In this document: one piece after another, positions 8,509-17,905 of the stretch
Layout of the letters: every line of letters begins with the position of its first letter
Numbering within the stretch: position 1 is the stretch's first letter
Origin: Comamonas thiooxydans
GTDB lineage: Bacteria > Pseudomonadota > Gammaproteobacteria > Burkholderiales > Burkholderiaceae_C
Direction of reading: 5' to 3'
Length of the DNA stretch: 64,000 nt
NCBI RefSeq assembly: GCF_002157685.2
Contig: NZ_AP026738.1
Coordinates: 5,146,001 to 5,210,000, forward strand
Translations under genes and position numbers: made by a program
Notes under the pieces: generated by a model
Told to the model about the DNA's origin: nothing
The model's database searches: none
The model's input: only the letters and a program-made list of their open reading frames with translations

Positions 8509-10236
8509 CTAGTCCCTCCTTGGGATCACCTGTGCATGTTCCTGAATGCCAACAACATTGAAGAACACCGCCAGCAACTGGTGCAACTGACTGAACTGCA
8601 ACACATGACCCAGCTCCTGCATCTGCGCAGCCCAGTTCAGCACCGAGCCTGCGGCAGCAAAGTCCATGCGCACCAGGCGCGCGCAGTCAATGGCAATGGC
8701 TTCGCCAAGCTTGGCCTTTTCCTGAACCTCGGCCAGCCAGGGCAATGCATCGCCGTCGATCACACCTTGCAGCGCAAAACGCGGCTGATGCTCCTTCCAA
8801 AGCATGCCGGGCTGAATCGTCTCCGGCCCCAAGAGCCGGCTATCCTGGGCACGCAGGTTCTGCGCCTGCCCTTCATTCGAATACGCACAAACCGGATCGT
8901 CCCACGAGGGTGGCGACAGCTCGTAGGTCACGCAATAGTCCAGCGCCGTCAGCTCAAATTCGTCCTGCAGATGCATCAGGCGCTGTATGGCCAGACGCAA
9001 ATACCACCAGTCCTGATCGACGGCTCGATCACCGGAAGGGGTGTGCTTGCTGAGCACGGCCTGCAATCTTTCATGACCGGCAAAAACCAGTGATCCCTTT
9101 TCGTCGGCCCATTGCTGTGCCGCATCCAGCAGCGGCTTCTTCACGCCGGGGTCGAGGCTCTCCAGAACGCTCCAGTCCATGACCGAGCTGCCGACGCTGC
9201 GCGCCTTGCTGGCCAGCAGCGCCTTGAAACCAGGCTCATCCAAATGCACAGGAGCCTGCCAGCGAAAGCCGGTCTGTACTGCTGCGGCATCCGGCGCGGT
9301 TTCGCTAAGCCTGCCCGCCTGCTGCGGCATCACAAACCATTGCGGGGCCGAACGACCGAAGCGCGCTACAAAGTCCATGGCAGCGTCTTCAAACTGAGCC
9401 TGCATGCCTGCTGCGCGGTACATGTCCAGCAGTGCCAGCCAGACCTGCAACTGTGACGGCGTATCCTGAGCACGCTCGGCAATCAAGGCCTTGAGACTGG
9501 TCTCGGCTGCGACGCTGTCACCGCTGGCAAAGACAATCGCAGCATCCTCCAGCGCGGCATCATGCTCGAAGCGCGCAAAGGACGGCGGAACCATGTTGAT
9601 ATCGGTTGGAGCGGAGACCTCGGTCGTGGCAAACGCCGGCGAAAAGTCCGTCTCGCCACGCAGGCCCGGCAAAGCAACAGGATTGCCCTGCCGCCCCGAT
9701 TGCGGCAGCTCCAGATCGCTTGGCAGCACATCCTGAAGCAGAGGTAACGTGCTGATCGAAAGCGGCTGGCTTTTAAATACCGAAGGCATGCTGCTTCCGC
9801 CCTCGGGCAGTTGCAGCGGCATGGTGGCGGCATCAGCGGCCAGCTTGCCGCGCCACCATTGCTGGGCCATCTGCGCTTCGATCTCGTCGATCTTCTTGAT
9901 GGTTTCTGCGCGCTCGCCCGGCACGGAGCTTTGAGCAGTCTGCAAAAAAGAGGAATGTGCCAGCGGGGTCGGCGTCTCGAGTGGGGCCCTGGCAGTCACC
10001 GCCGTCTTGGACAACTGAGCCTGACGCAGCTTGCGCAGCTGGTCAAACTCGCGCTTTCGCACAAAGTCGTTCTGGCGCTTGCGCTCCAGCATCTCCTTGA
10101 GCGCCTGCTTGCTGTACTGGCTTTCTTCGCTTTCCTGGTTGAGATTCTCCAAATCGGACCAATTCACGGTCGGGTGGCGCACAAAACGCACCACCTTGGA
10201 CAGCAACCCTCCCGACTTGTTTTCTTCTTTTGCCAT
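8509..10236 (-). CDS. STAS-domain-containing protein of unknown function
   Basis: I do not recognise a characterised homologue. The 575-residue protein has a basic, Lys/Arg/Gln-rich coiled-coil-like N-terminus (about 1-75), a low-complexity linker, a helical repeat segment around 245-310 that resembles TPR/FimV-type repeats, and a C-terminal segment (about 500-565) with the pattern of a STAS (sulfate transporter/anti-sigma antagonist) fold. No signal peptide or membrane segment is visible, so it is probably cytoplasmic. It starts 46 bp after dksA and lies 148 bp before hslV, all on one strand. A role in regulation or scaffolding is possible but not shown. Confidence 0.75.
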   Translation of the reverse strand: MAKEENKSGGLLSKVVRFVRHPTVNWSDLENLNQESEESQYSKQALKEMLERKRQNDFVRKREFDQLRKLRQAQLSKTAVTARAPLETPTPLAHSSFLQTAQSSVPGERAETIKKIDEIEAQMAQQWWRGKLAADAATMPLQLPEGGSSMPSVFKSQPLSISTLPLLQDVLPSDLELPQSGRQGNPVALPGLRGETDFSPAFATTEVSAPTDINMVPPSFARFEHDAALEDAAIVFASGDSVAAETSLKALIAERAQDTPSQLQVWLALLDMYRAAGMQAQFEDAAMDFVARFGRSAPQWFVMPQQAGRLSETAPDAAAVQTGFRWQAPVHLDEPGFKALLASKARSVGSSVMDWSVLESLDPGVKKPLLDAAQQWADEKGSLVFAGHERLQAVLSKHTPSGDRAVDQDWWYLRLAIQRLMHLQDEFELTALDYCVTYELSPPSWDDPVCAYSNEGQAQNLRAQDSRLLGPETIQPGMLWKEHQPRFALQGVIDGDALPWLAEVQEKAKLGEAIAIDCARLVRMDFAAAGSVLNWAAQMQELGHVLQFSQLHQLLAVFFNVVGIQEHAQVIPRRD

Positions 10237-10282
10237 GGTCCTCTACTTTGCTGCCTGCAGCCCCGCCAACGCCTGACGCAGA

Positions 10283-11026
10283 TCAATCGCCGTACATCTT
10301 CTGTTTGAGTTCACGGCGCTGCTGGGCTTCCAGCGACAGTGTAGCCGTGGGGCGAGCCAGCAGCCGTCCCACCCCGATGGGCTCGCCGGTTTCGTCGCAG
10401 TAACCGTAGTCGCCGGCATCGATGCGGGCAATGGACTGGTCGATCTTCTTGAGCAGCTTGCGCTCGCGGTCACGGGTGCGCAGCTCGAGAGCGTGCTCTT
10501 CCTCGATGGTGGCACGATCGGCGGGATCGGGCACCACGACGGTGTCTTCACGCAGGTTTTCCGCAGTCTCGCCCGCATTCACATGCATATCGTTCTTGAG
10601 CGCGACCAGCTTGCGACGGAAGTAGGCCAGCTGGGCATCGTTCATGTAATCGTCATCAGACATGGCCAGCACTTCAGCATCGGTCAGCTCCTCTACCGAC
10701 TTGGTCTTCCAGGCGTTGGCCAGCTTGGGATCTTTCTTGGGCACAGCTTGCTTTGTGTTGGTCATTGCTTTCGTATCTCTCATGGTTGCCGCAGCCTTGA
10801 CTGCCGAAGCTGCCAAGGGCGGAACATCTGTTTCAGGCTGCCGCGCTGGAGGCGATGCAGAACGCTTGGATCTGGACGATTTGGAAGATTCTCCCGCTGC
10901 TGCAGGTACCAGCACCGGGTTGTCCAACGCGGCGTCCACCAAAGAGGTCTCGACGCTGCGGGGGTGCACAGCCGCTGCCGCAGCTTTGGCTGCGGCCTTG
11001 GGCAGATTACTTTTCACAGCGGTCAC
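10283..11026 (-). CDS. dksA: RNA polymerase-binding transcription factor DksA (long form, single zinc-site Cys)
   Basis: DksA binds the RNA polymerase secondary channel and, with ppGpp, mediates the stringent response. The coiled-coil tip motif DPADRA (Asp167, Asp170, Ala172) is intact. The zinc-finger region keeps only Cys210; the positions of the other three cysteines are Thr213, Ser231 and Ala234, as in DksA proteins that work without a full zinc site. The protein is 247 residues instead of about 150. The start is a GTG at 11026 preceded by AAGGAGA at good spacing; the internal ATGs at 10783 and 10765 have poorer sites. I therefore keep the Ala/Lys/Ser-rich 80-residue extension, although a shorter product from 10765 is possible. 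Confidence 0.92.
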   Translation of the reverse strand: MTAVKSNLPKAAAKAAAAAVHPRSVETSLVDAALDNPVLVPAAAGESSKSSRSKRSASPPARQPETDVPPLAASAVKAAATMRDTKAMTNTKQAVPKKDPKLANAWKTKSVEELTDAEVLAMSDDDYMNDAQLAYFRRKLVALKNDMHVNAGETAENLREDTVVVPDPADRATIEEEHALELRTRDRERKLLKKIDQSIARIDAGDYGYCDETGEPIGVGRLLARPTATLSLEAQQRRELKQKMYGD

Positions 11027-11191
11027 GTCCTGTCTCCTTACAGTACAGAGCCCTTGCAGGGCCGGATTGCTCCAACACCCTCTTTAGGGCCGGCATTGTA
11101 GCCACGCCAGTCCCCCCAGCCCGGCTCCGTTGCACATACCCCACAATTTGCAACAAAGCCTGTGCCTGTTTCGGCCAGTTTGCGAGAAATA

Positions 11192-11225
11192 ACAGACAAA
11201 CAAAACGGCCTGCTTGGCAGGCCGT
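11192..11225 (-). terminator. Rho-independent terminator after the CobW-family GTPase gene
   Basis: A perfect 9-bp stem ACGGCCTGC / GCAGGCCGT (11205-11225) with a 3-nt loop is followed on the minus strand by TTTTGTTTGTCTG. It lies about 55 bp after the stop codon of the GTPase gene and before dksA. Confidence 0.8.
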
Positions 11226-11280
11226 CAGTCATTGTCAGCAAACCGTTAGCTTTCGCCGAAACAGCCCCTAAACCCAGGGT

Positions 11281-12396
11281 TTACACCAGACATTGATCCA
11301 GTCCCTGGAGAAGAATGTCTTGAGGCAGATCAATGCCGATGAAGACCATTTTGCTGACTCGCTTTTCATCGGCTTCCCACTCGGGACCCAGATCGCTGCC
11401 CATGAGCTGGTGCACGCCCTGGAAGATGACCTTGCGGCTGGTGCCCTTCATGTCGAGCACGCCCTTGTAGCGCAGCATCTTGGGGCCGTAGATATTGACG
11501 ATGGCGCCCAGGAAGTCTTCCAGCTTGGCCGGGTCGAACGCGCGATCGGCGCGGTAGACAAAGCTCTTCACGTCATCGTCGTGATGATGGTGATGTGGGT
11601 GATTGCAGTGCTCGCCATGCTCGTGGTCATGGTGGTCGTGGCCACAATGCTCGTCGTGCTGGTGTTCATGATCGTGTTCGCATTGACCATGGTCATGGTC
11701 GCAAGCGCTGTGGTCGTGATGATCGTGGTCGTGATCATCTTCCTTGAGGAAATCGGGGTCGATGTCCAGCTTGGCGTTCAGGTTGAAGCCACGCAGGTCG
11801 AACACTTCGCTCAGGGGCACATCGCCAAAATGAACGGCACGGATGGGCGCGCGCGGGTTCATGTGCTTGAGGCGATGGATCAGCGCCTCCTTTTCCGCAT
11901 CCGTCACCAGATCGGTCTTGGACAGGAACATTTGGTCGGCAAAGCCCACCTGACGGCGTGCTTCCTGGCGATCGTCGAGTTGCTGGTTGGCATGCTTGGC
12001 ATCCACCAGCGTGATGATGGAGTCGATCAGATAGGTCTCGGCGATCTCGTCATCCATGAAGAAGGTCTGGGCCACAGGACCGGGATCGGCCAGGCCAGTG
12101 GTCTCGATCACGATGCGGTCGAAGTCCACCTGCCCCTTGCGGCGCTTGGCGGCCAGCAACTGCAAAGCCTCACGCAGGTCTTCGCGGATGGTGCAGCAGA
12201 TGCAGCCGTTGCTCATCTGCAGAATCTGTTCTTTGGATTCGGTCTTGAGAATGTCGGTGTCGATGTTCTCCTCGCCGAACTCGTTCTCGATCACGGCAAT
12301 CTTCATGCCGTGGGATTCGTGCAGCACGCGCTTGAGCAGCGTGGTCTTGCCCGAGCCTAGAAAGCCCGTGAGGATGGTGACAGGAATGAGAGCCAT
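11281..12396 (-). CDS. CobW/COG0523-family GTP-binding metallochaperone with His-rich metal-binding stretch
   Basis: COG0523 GTPases deliver metals, often zinc, to client proteins. The 371-residue product has Walker A GFLGSGKTT near residue 11, the family's metal-binding motif GCICC near residue 64, and a CobW C-terminal domain. Between about residues 222 and 272 lies a His/Asp-rich stretch with roughly 24 histidines and 4 cysteines, suggesting a zinc store or sensor. The start at 12396 is chosen because AAGAGG sits upstream and the protein then begins right before the GTPase fold; a GTG at 12450 would add 18 unconvincing residues. Whether the metal is zinc, nickel or cobalt is not shown by the sequence. 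Confidence 0.88.
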   Translation of the reverse strand: MALIPVTILTGFLGSGKTTLLKRVLHESHGMKIAVIENEFGEENIDTDILKTESKEQILQMSNGCICCTIREDLREALQLLAAKRRKGQVDFDRIVIETTGLADPGPVAQTFFMDDEIAETYLIDSIITLVDAKHANQQLDDRQEARRQVGFADQMFLSKTDLVTDAEKEALIHRLKHMNPRAPIRAVHFGDVPLSEVFDLRGFNLNAKLDIDPDFLKEDDHDHDHHDHSACDHDHGQCEHDHEHQHDEHCGHDHHDHEHGEHCNHPHHHHHDDDVKSFVYRADRAFDPAKLEDFLGAIVNIYGPKMLRYKGVLDMKGTSRKVIFQGVHQLMGSDLGPEWEADEKRVSKMVFIGIDLPQDILLQGLDQCLV

Positions 12397-12606
12397 GCGT
12401 TGAAACCTCTTGCTGCGGCCAGCCGCCACATGCGGCTGTCCAAAAAACACGGGCGGCGCATCCCTATGCGCGCTCCGGTGATAACAGCTGGGGAGTGTAG
12501 CGGTGCTTTCAAGCGCGCATGGGCAGCAGGGATGGCAGAAATTTCAGCAAAAAATCACCTCCATCACATACTCAACAATCACTTCAAGCTATCAAATCAG
12601 GACTCT

Positions 12607-13653
12607 TCAGTTTTGCTCTTCGTCGTCCGGCATGCGCAATGGAGCGGGCGTCTCTCCGACGCCACTGCGCTGGGCACGCGGGTGGGCTTTTTCATAGGCC
12701 CGGGCCAGATGCTGGAAATCCAGTCGCGTATATATCTGCGTGGTGGCAATGCTGGAATGCCCGAGCAGCTCCTGCACGGCACGCAGATCGCCACTGGACT
12801 GCAGCATATGACTGGCAAAGGAGTGACGCAGCACATGCGGGTGCACGCCGGTCGCAAGCCCCGCCTGCTGGCCTCGCTGCTTGAGACGTGACCAGACCGA
12901 CTGGGCGCTGAGCCTCTCGCCCCGGCGACCAACGAACAAGGCAGCTTCGTCCTGTGCCTTGAGCTGTGCAGTCCCGACCAGCCCGCTGCTGCGCAGGGCC
13001 AGCCAGCGCTGCAAGGCCTCGATTGCCATTCGCCCCACGGGCACGATGCGGCGCTTGCTGCCCTTGCCCTGAACATGGGCGTCACCCGCCTCCAGATCAA
13101 TCCAGCCTCTGCCTTCATGCCGGCTATTCTGGTCGGGGCGCAGATCCAGCCCCACCAGTTCGGCCACACGCAAGCCACAGCTGTAGAGCAGCTCGGTCAT
13201 GGCGACGTCACGCGCCTCCATCCATGGATCAGCTTCGGGATTCTGAAAGCTGGCCAATTGCACGGCATCGTCCACCGCCAGAGCCTTGGGAAGAGGCTTG
13301 GCAGCCTTGGGGCCGCGCACACCCTCCACGGGATTGAAAGGGACCAGCTCCCGCTGGGCCGCCCAGCGGAAAAAGCTGCGCCAGCCCGAAAGAATCAGTG
13401 CGATACCGCGTGCACTGCGGCCGGCGCCATGCATTTGCGCAGCAAAGCGGCGGATATGCGAGGGTTGCAGCGTCAAAAGCTCCCGAGCTGCCGCCTGTGC
13501 AAAGCTCTGCAGCTTGATCAGGTCCAGCGCATACAGCGTATGCGTGCGCTCGGCCAGGCGCTTTTGCACACGCACATGCTCCAGATAGCTGTGGACAACT
13601 TCCGGAAGCTGCGCGTACTGCTCCTCAAAAGAGGGCTGCTCGCGCTCTTGCAT
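12607..13653 (-). CDS. xerC: Tyrosine recombinase XerC
   Basis: XerC, with XerD, resolves chromosome dimers at dif near the division septum. The 348-residue protein has a SAM-like N-terminal domain and the catalytic set Arg162, His273, Arg276, His299 and nucleophile Tyr308 (motifs LLYSCGLRVAEL, HVLRHSFASH, LLGHSSIATTQIYT). It is somewhat longer than the usual 300 residues because of an insertion around 172-190 and terminal extensions. It lies 24 bp downstream of the DUF484 gene in the order dapF-DUF484-xerC, as in E. coli. An AAGGGG site precedes the start. Confidence 0.96.
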   Translation of the reverse strand: MQEREQPSFEEQYAQLPEVVHSYLEHVRVQKRLAERTHTLYALDLIKLQSFAQAAARELLTLQPSHIRRFAAQMHGAGRSARGIALILSGWRSFFRWAAQRELVPFNPVEGVRGPKAAKPLPKALAVDDAVQLASFQNPEADPWMEARDVAMTELLYSCGLRVAELVGLDLRPDQNSRHEGRGWIDLEAGDAHVQGKGSKRRIVPVGRMAIEALQRWLALRSSGLVGTAQLKAQDEAALFVGRRGERLSAQSVWSRLKQRGQQAGLATGVHPHVLRHSFASHMLQSSGDLRAVQELLGHSSIATTQIYTRLDFQHLARAYEKAHPRAQRSGVGETPAPLRMPDDEEQN

Positions 13654-13677
13654 CGGTATCTACCCCCTTTTGCAGCC

Positions 13678-14391
13678 TCAGCCGTGCGCCAGCGTCAGCG
13701 CAGGAGCGCGCATGCGCGAGAGCGAGGCACTGGCCAGCTCGGAGATCCGTGAAAGGAATTCAAGGCCCATGGTGGCATCGAAGCGCAACGGGTCGGGCGA
13801 TCCCAGCACCAGCATGCCAAAGGCGTTGGAAGTACTGTCCATGGCACCGTCATGCAGGGTCAGCAGCGCGACCGACTGCACCGCATTGGGGTTGGGCAGC
13901 CAGGTCACGGGTTCGAAGCCCATATTGGGGCCGCAGAACGGCATGGTCAGAGACGAAGCAAAGGCCTTGGCATCATCGCTGACTCCCATGGTGTAGACGG
14001 TGCCGCTGTGCGCGCCCGCCACATTCCACAGACGCAGTGCGACCTGGGGGACATCAAACGTGTGCTGCAGGCTGGCGGTGAGCGCATGGGGCAGCTCGCG
14101 CAGGTCCTGCACCTTGACCAGGGCATGGGTCCACTGATGAATCTTGTTGGCGATGGAAGCGTTCTCGCTGCCATGGCGCACCATGTCCATGATGCGATGC
14201 TCCAGACCCTTGATCTTTTCGCGCAGCATCTCGGCCTGACGTTCCTGCAGGCTGACGGCACGTGGGCCATGGCCGCTGATCAAACGCACGCCTGTCAGCA
14301 TCTCGGCATGGCGCTCGAAGAAATCGGGGTTTTCCTGAAGGTAGTCGGCAATCGACTCTTCGGTCATGGCGGTATCGGTCAAGCTGTTCAT
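13678..14391 (-). CDS. DUF484 family protein (YigA-like)
   Basis: This 237-residue protein belongs to DUF484, a GAF-like domain family of unknown biochemical role usually found between dapF and xerC. The N-terminal pattern [14 protein letters not shown] followed by a helix rich in Glu, Arg and Met (about 45-75) and a GAF-like alpha/beta region (about 95-230) is typical. The ATG overlaps the dapF stop codon by 4 bp, indicating coupled translation. No membrane segment or catalytic motif is evident. A link to chromosome segregation is suggested only by its neighbours. Confidence 0.93.
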   Translation of the reverse strand: MNSLTDTAMTEESIADYLQENPDFFERHAEMLTGVRLISGHGPRAVSLQERQAEMLREKIKGLEHRIMDMVRHGSENASIANKIHQWTHALVKVQDLRELPHALTASLQHTFDVPQVALRLWNVAGAHSGTVYTMGVSDDAKAFASSLTMPFCGPNMGFEPVTWLPNPNAVQSVALLTLHDGAMDSTSNAFGMLVLGSPDPLRFDATMGLEFLSRISELASASLSRMRAPALTLAHG

Positions 14392-15266
14392 AAGGTATCA
14401 GGTATGTCGATCTGGCCTTCAAAAACAAATTCGGCAGGGCCGGTCATGCGCACGCGATCGTGCGCACCGCCAGCCCATTCAATGGTCAGCAGACCGCCGC
14501 GGGTATGCACATCGACACGCTGGTCGAGCAGCCCCCAGCCAATGCCGGCCACCACGGCGGCACAAGCCCCCGTACCGCAGGCCAGGGTCTCGCCGGCACC
14601 ACGTTCATAGACACGCAAGCGGACTTCAGCACGGTTGAGAATCTGCATGAAGCCGGCGTTCACACGCTGAGGGAAACGGACGTGGCTTTCGATCAGCGGT
14701 CCGTGGACCTCCACCGCAGCGGCATTCACGTCGTCCACCAGTTGCACCGCGTGCGGGTTGCCCATGGAAACGGCTGCTATCCAGACTGTAGCTGGCTGCA
14801 CAGGCGTATCAAGCGTCAGAGGCCATTTTTGTGTCGAACCCAGAGTTTCGACCTGCAGACCGTCGGTCGTGAACGGCACCTTGGCCGGATCCAGCTGGGG
14901 CGCACCCATATCGACCGTGACGCGGCCATTGCCATGAATTTCGGGGGCGATGACGCCCGAGAGGGTCTGCACGCGGATCACGCTCTTGTCGGTCAGACCC
15001 TTGTCATGTACATAGCGCGCAAAACAGCGTGCGCCGTTTCCGCACTGCTCGACCTCGCCACCGTCGGCGTTGTGGATGACATATTCAAAGTCCACGCCCT
15101 CTGCGGGTGCCGGGCGCACCGTCAGGATCTGGTCGGCACCCACGCCAAAGTGACGATTGGCCAGGTAGCGGTACTGGGCGGTGCTCAAGCCCAGGCGAGC
15201 CTGGGTTTCGTCGAGCACGACAAAGTCATTGCCCGCACCTTGCATCTTGGTAAAGCGAATCTGCAT
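14388..15266 (-). CDS. dapF: Diaminopimelate epimerase
   Basis: DapF interconverts LL- and meso-diaminopimelate in the lysine pathway and supplies meso-DAP for murE in this same window. The 292-residue protein shows both active-site cysteines in their usual settings: QCGNGARCF (near residue 77) and [10 protein letters not shown] (near residue 226). The N-terminal [16 protein letters not shown] is a family hallmark. It overlaps the DUF484 gene by 4 bp. The enzyme acts in the cytoplasm without a cofactor. The length is slightly above the usual 275. Confidence 0.98.
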   Translation of the reverse strand: MQIRFTKMQGAGNDFVVLDETQARLGLSTAQYRYLANRHFGVGADQILTVRPAPAEGVDFEYVIHNADGGEVEQCGNGARCFARYVHDKGLTDKSVIRVQTLSGVIAPEIHGNGRVTVDMGAPQLDPAKVPFTTDGLQVETLGSTQKWPLTLDTPVQPATVWIAAVSMGNPHAVQLVDDVNAAAVEVHGPLIESHVRFPQRVNAGFMQILNRAEVRLRVYERGAGETLACGTGACAAVVAGIGWGLLDQRVDVHTRGGLLTIEWAGGAHDRVRMTGPAEFVFEGQIDIPDTL

Positions 15267-15316
15267 GATGCCTCACATTATCGCGCCGGGCGCAGGATCT
15301 GCGCCAGGCCATGGGA

Positions 15317-15877
15317 TCAGCGATACAGCTTTTGCAACAACTCCATGAGTTGCACCTGCTCAGCAGCACTCAGATGCGCGATGGCACGGGTCTCGCTGCT
15401 CTTGAGCTCGGGCTCGGCCGTATCCACCAGCTCGCGCCCTGCAGCGGTCAGATACAGACCCGTGGCGCGGCCGTCTCGCGGGTGCGGACGCCGCTCCAGA
15501 AAGCCACGTTTGCCCAACGCATCGATCATGCCCACCATATTCGGCGGCAGCACGGCCAGTTGCTGACAGAGCTGACGCGAGGTGATGCCCGGATTGCTGC
15601 CCACAAGAGACAGCACGGAGAACTCGACGATCTTGAGGTCAAAACGCTCCATGCAGCGCATGAAAACTCCCACCAGTGCCAGCGAGGCGCGCCTGGCGTT
15701 GTAGCCCAGCAGGGACTCCAGAAAACTGGCATTGACCTGATCGACGGCAAAAACCTCGGCACTCTCCCTGGGCTCCTGCCCCGAGCCCGGGATGTCCAAA
15801 CCCGCCTCTCTGGAGCGCGTGCCGCGCAAAGAACGTGCAAGTTTGGAGTCTGGTTCAGCAGTCTTGTGAGCGAGCAT
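15317..15877 (-). CDS. MarR-family transcriptional regulator
   Basis: This 186-residue winged-helix protein has a MarR fold at about residues 60-170: a helix-turn-helix around ITSRQLCQQLAVLPPNMVGMIDAL followed by the wing RRPHPRDGRATGLYLT. The N-terminal 50 residues are low in structure. The start ATG at 15877 is preferred to a TTG at 15901. The gene ends the same-strand catabolic block (15974-23662), and MarR regulators commonly respond to the CoA thioesters of aromatic acids. I infer that it controls this block, perhaps through the dyad at 23687-23701; that link is a hypothesis. Confidence 0.88.
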   Translation of the reverse strand: MLAHKTAEPDSKLARSLRGTRSREAGLDIPGSGQEPRESAEVFAVDQVNASFLESLLGYNARRASLALVGVFMRCMERFDLKIVEFSVLSLVGSNPGITSRQLCQQLAVLPPNMVGMIDALGKRGFLERRPHPRDGRATGLYLTAAGRELVDTAEPELKSSETRAIAHLSAAEQVQLMELLQKLYR

Positions 15878-15973
15878 TGGCGATGTCAACTTCGAAGGCA
15901 AAAGAGCAATCCAGGAGCGCGATGAAAAGACTGCAATTGTGCCGGTCTTGCCTGCATCTTGCAGCCTTTTTGG

Positions 15974-17737
15974 TCAGTGAGCAGGGCTGAACAGCTGGTT
16001 GCCGTGTACGACGGAAGCCTGCGCCCACTGCGCCTTCATCAGAGTCAGACGCCAGTCCATTTCGGGCAATATGCGCTGCTGCACCTGCTTGCAGGGGCCT
16101 CGCCAGCGCTCACTATCCTCCCCCGCTGTGGCCGCAATACGTGCCCACGCCCAGCCCAGCAGCACCACGGCCACGCAGCGCAGATAGTCGTCGGCCACGC
16201 GCCAGGCCAGGGTGTCATCCTCCTTGCAGGCCTGTGCCAGCACCGTGGTGAAGTAGCGCAACTGGGCCAGGCAGCGCAGCACCTCTGCATCCAGCGCCCG
16301 ACCTGCATCCAGGCTTTTGCGCAGGCCCAGCAGCCATTGACCCATGACCTGACCACCGTCCGGCAGCACCTTGCGCACCAGCAGATCGATGGCCTGAATT
16401 TCATTCGTGCCTTCGTAAATCATGGCCACGCGCGAATCACGCACGATCTGCTCTATGCCCCACTCGCGGATGTAGCCATGGCCGCCGAATACCTGCAGGC
16501 AGGCGCTGGAGCCCTCGAACGCCTGCTGGGTCCAGGCTGCCTTGAGCACGGGCGTGATCAGGCTGCACCACTGCAGGGCCTGATCACGCTCACGAGCGCT
16601 TTCGGCATGTCGCGCCACATCAAGATAAATACCGGTCTGGTAGGCGAGCACACGCCCGCCATCGACCCAGGCACGCTGCAGATCGAGCGTACGGCGAATA
16701 GCCGGATGCTCGATGATCAGATCCGCTGCATCATTCGGGCCACGCGAGTCCGGCACCGCCCCCGGTGCGCGCATCTGGCGGCGTTCCAGCGCATAGGCAT
16801 GGGCCTTCTGCCATGCCGCATCCAGCAAACCTATGCCCTGCAGCGCCACATGCAGACGCGCGGCATTCATCATGACGAACATGGCGTTCAGTCCCGCGCC
16901 CGGCTGACCGATCAGCCAGCCTGCAGCCCCATCAAAGCGCATCACGCAGGTGGGGCTGCCATGCAGGCCCATTTTTTCCTCGATGCGCTCACAGACCACG
17001 CGGTTGCGCTCGCCACCTGGAAACAGCTTGGGTACGAGAAACAGCGACAAGCCCTTGGGCCCTGCGGCTGCCCCCGGCAGACGCGCCAGCACCAGATGCA
17101 CGATGTTCTCGCTCAGATCATGCTCGCCCCCCGAAATGAAAATCTTGCTACCACTGACCTCGAAGCGTTCGCCCAACTCGGACACGCCAGCCGGCACAGC
17201 CTGGCTGCGAACCTGTCCCAGATCGCTGCCCGCATGGGCCTCCGTCAGGCACATGGTTGCCAGCCATTCGCCGCTGGCCACCTTGGGCAGATAGGCGGCC
17301 TTGAGCGCATCGCTGCCATGGTGCTTGAGGCACTCATAAGCACCATGCAGCAAGCCCGGCGCCATGGTCCAGCCATGGTTGGCGGCACTCAGCCATTCGT
17401 ACAGCACGCCTTCCAGCACCCAGGGCAGCCCCTGGCCGCCGTCCTCCTCGGCACAGGCCAGTGCAGGCCAGCCCGCCTGCCAGAAGTCCTGATATGCCTG
17501 GGCAAATCCAGGCGGCGTGGTGACCTTGCCCGCTGCAAACTGCACGCCGACCTCATCGCCTTCACGCGACAACGGCGCCACCACCTCACCCACCCATTTG
17601 CCGGCCTCCTCCAGCACCTGCTGCATCAGCCCCCGGTCTGTTGCGGCATGCACAGGCAGTTGCTGCAGCTGCTCATCGGCCTTGAGCACATCGAAAAGAA
17701 GAAAAGCGTTATCGGCGCTGGCGGGCAAATAGGACAT
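15974..17737 (-). CDS. Acyl-CoA dehydrogenase (DmdC/FadE-like large form)
   Basis: This flavoprotein should introduce an alpha,beta double bond into an acyl-CoA. The 587-residue product belongs to the long acyl-CoA dehydrogenase group with an extra C-terminal domain. Visible family segments are CLTEAHAGSDLGQVRS, ISGGEHDLSENIVH and the IYEGTNEIQAIDLLVRK region near residue 430. The start at 17737 gives the typical MSYLPASADN N-terminus; an upstream ATG at 17791 has no better ribosome site. In context it may saturate a phenylpropanoyl-CoA or similar ester before the hydratase step. The substrate cannot be read from the sequence. Confidence 0.93.
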   Translation of the reverse strand: MSYLPASADNAFLLFDVLKADEQLQQLPVHAATDRGLMQQVLEEAGKWVGEVVAPLSREGDEVGVQFAAGKVTTPPGFAQAYQDFWQAGWPALACAEEDGGQGLPWVLEGVLYEWLSAANHGWTMAPGLLHGAYECLKHHGSDALKAAYLPKVASGEWLATMCLTEAHAGSDLGQVRSQAVPAGVSELGERFEVSGSKIFISGGEHDLSENIVHLVLARLPGAAAGPKGLSLFLVPKLFPGGERNRVVCERIEEKMGLHGSPTCVMRFDGAAGWLIGQPGAGLNAMFVMMNAARLHVALQGIGLLDAAWQKAHAYALERRQMRAPGAVPDSRGPNDAADLIIEHPAIRRTLDLQRAWVDGGRVLAYQTGIYLDVARHAESARERDQALQWCSLITPVLKAAWTQQAFEGSSACLQVFGGHGYIREWGIEQIVRDSRVAMIYEGTNEIQAIDLLVRKVLPDGGQVMGQWLLGLRKSLDAGRALDAEVLRCLAQLRYFTTVLAQACKEDDTLAWRVADDYLRCVAVVLLGWAWARIAATAGEDSERWRGPCKQVQQRILPEMDWRLTLMKAQWAQASVVHGNQLFSPAH

Positions 17738-17836
17738 ACAAAACCGGCTGCCAAGCAGCAAATAAAAATCTCTAAAGGCTGCCCCATTCATGCCGAAGCG
17801 CGGCCCAAGCCAGGGATGCCAAGCAAGGGCCGCCCC

Positions 17837-17895
17837 GCAGCGAGGGCATCATCTCCCTCCCGCGCTGCGAGAGAGGGGGAAGCCGCAAAGCGGCT
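17837..17895. repeat. Structured intergenic element (nested inverted repeats)
   Basis: The gap between the acyl-CoA dehydrogenase and first Bug genes holds GCAGCG (17837-17842) paired with CGCTGC (17863-17868) around an inner AGGG/CCCT pair. It is followed by the hairpin AGCCGC-AAA-GCGGCT (17881-17895). It may act as a terminator or mRNA-stabilising structure after the Bug gene, or be a dispersed element. Confidence 0.4.
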
Positions 17896-17905
17896 CTGGG
17901 GGTGA

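Noticed and set aside
12421..12471. Hairpins between xerC and the GTPase gene as a terminator
   Set aside because: Stems of 6 bp only, and the T run is 8 nt away from the stem; too weak to call.
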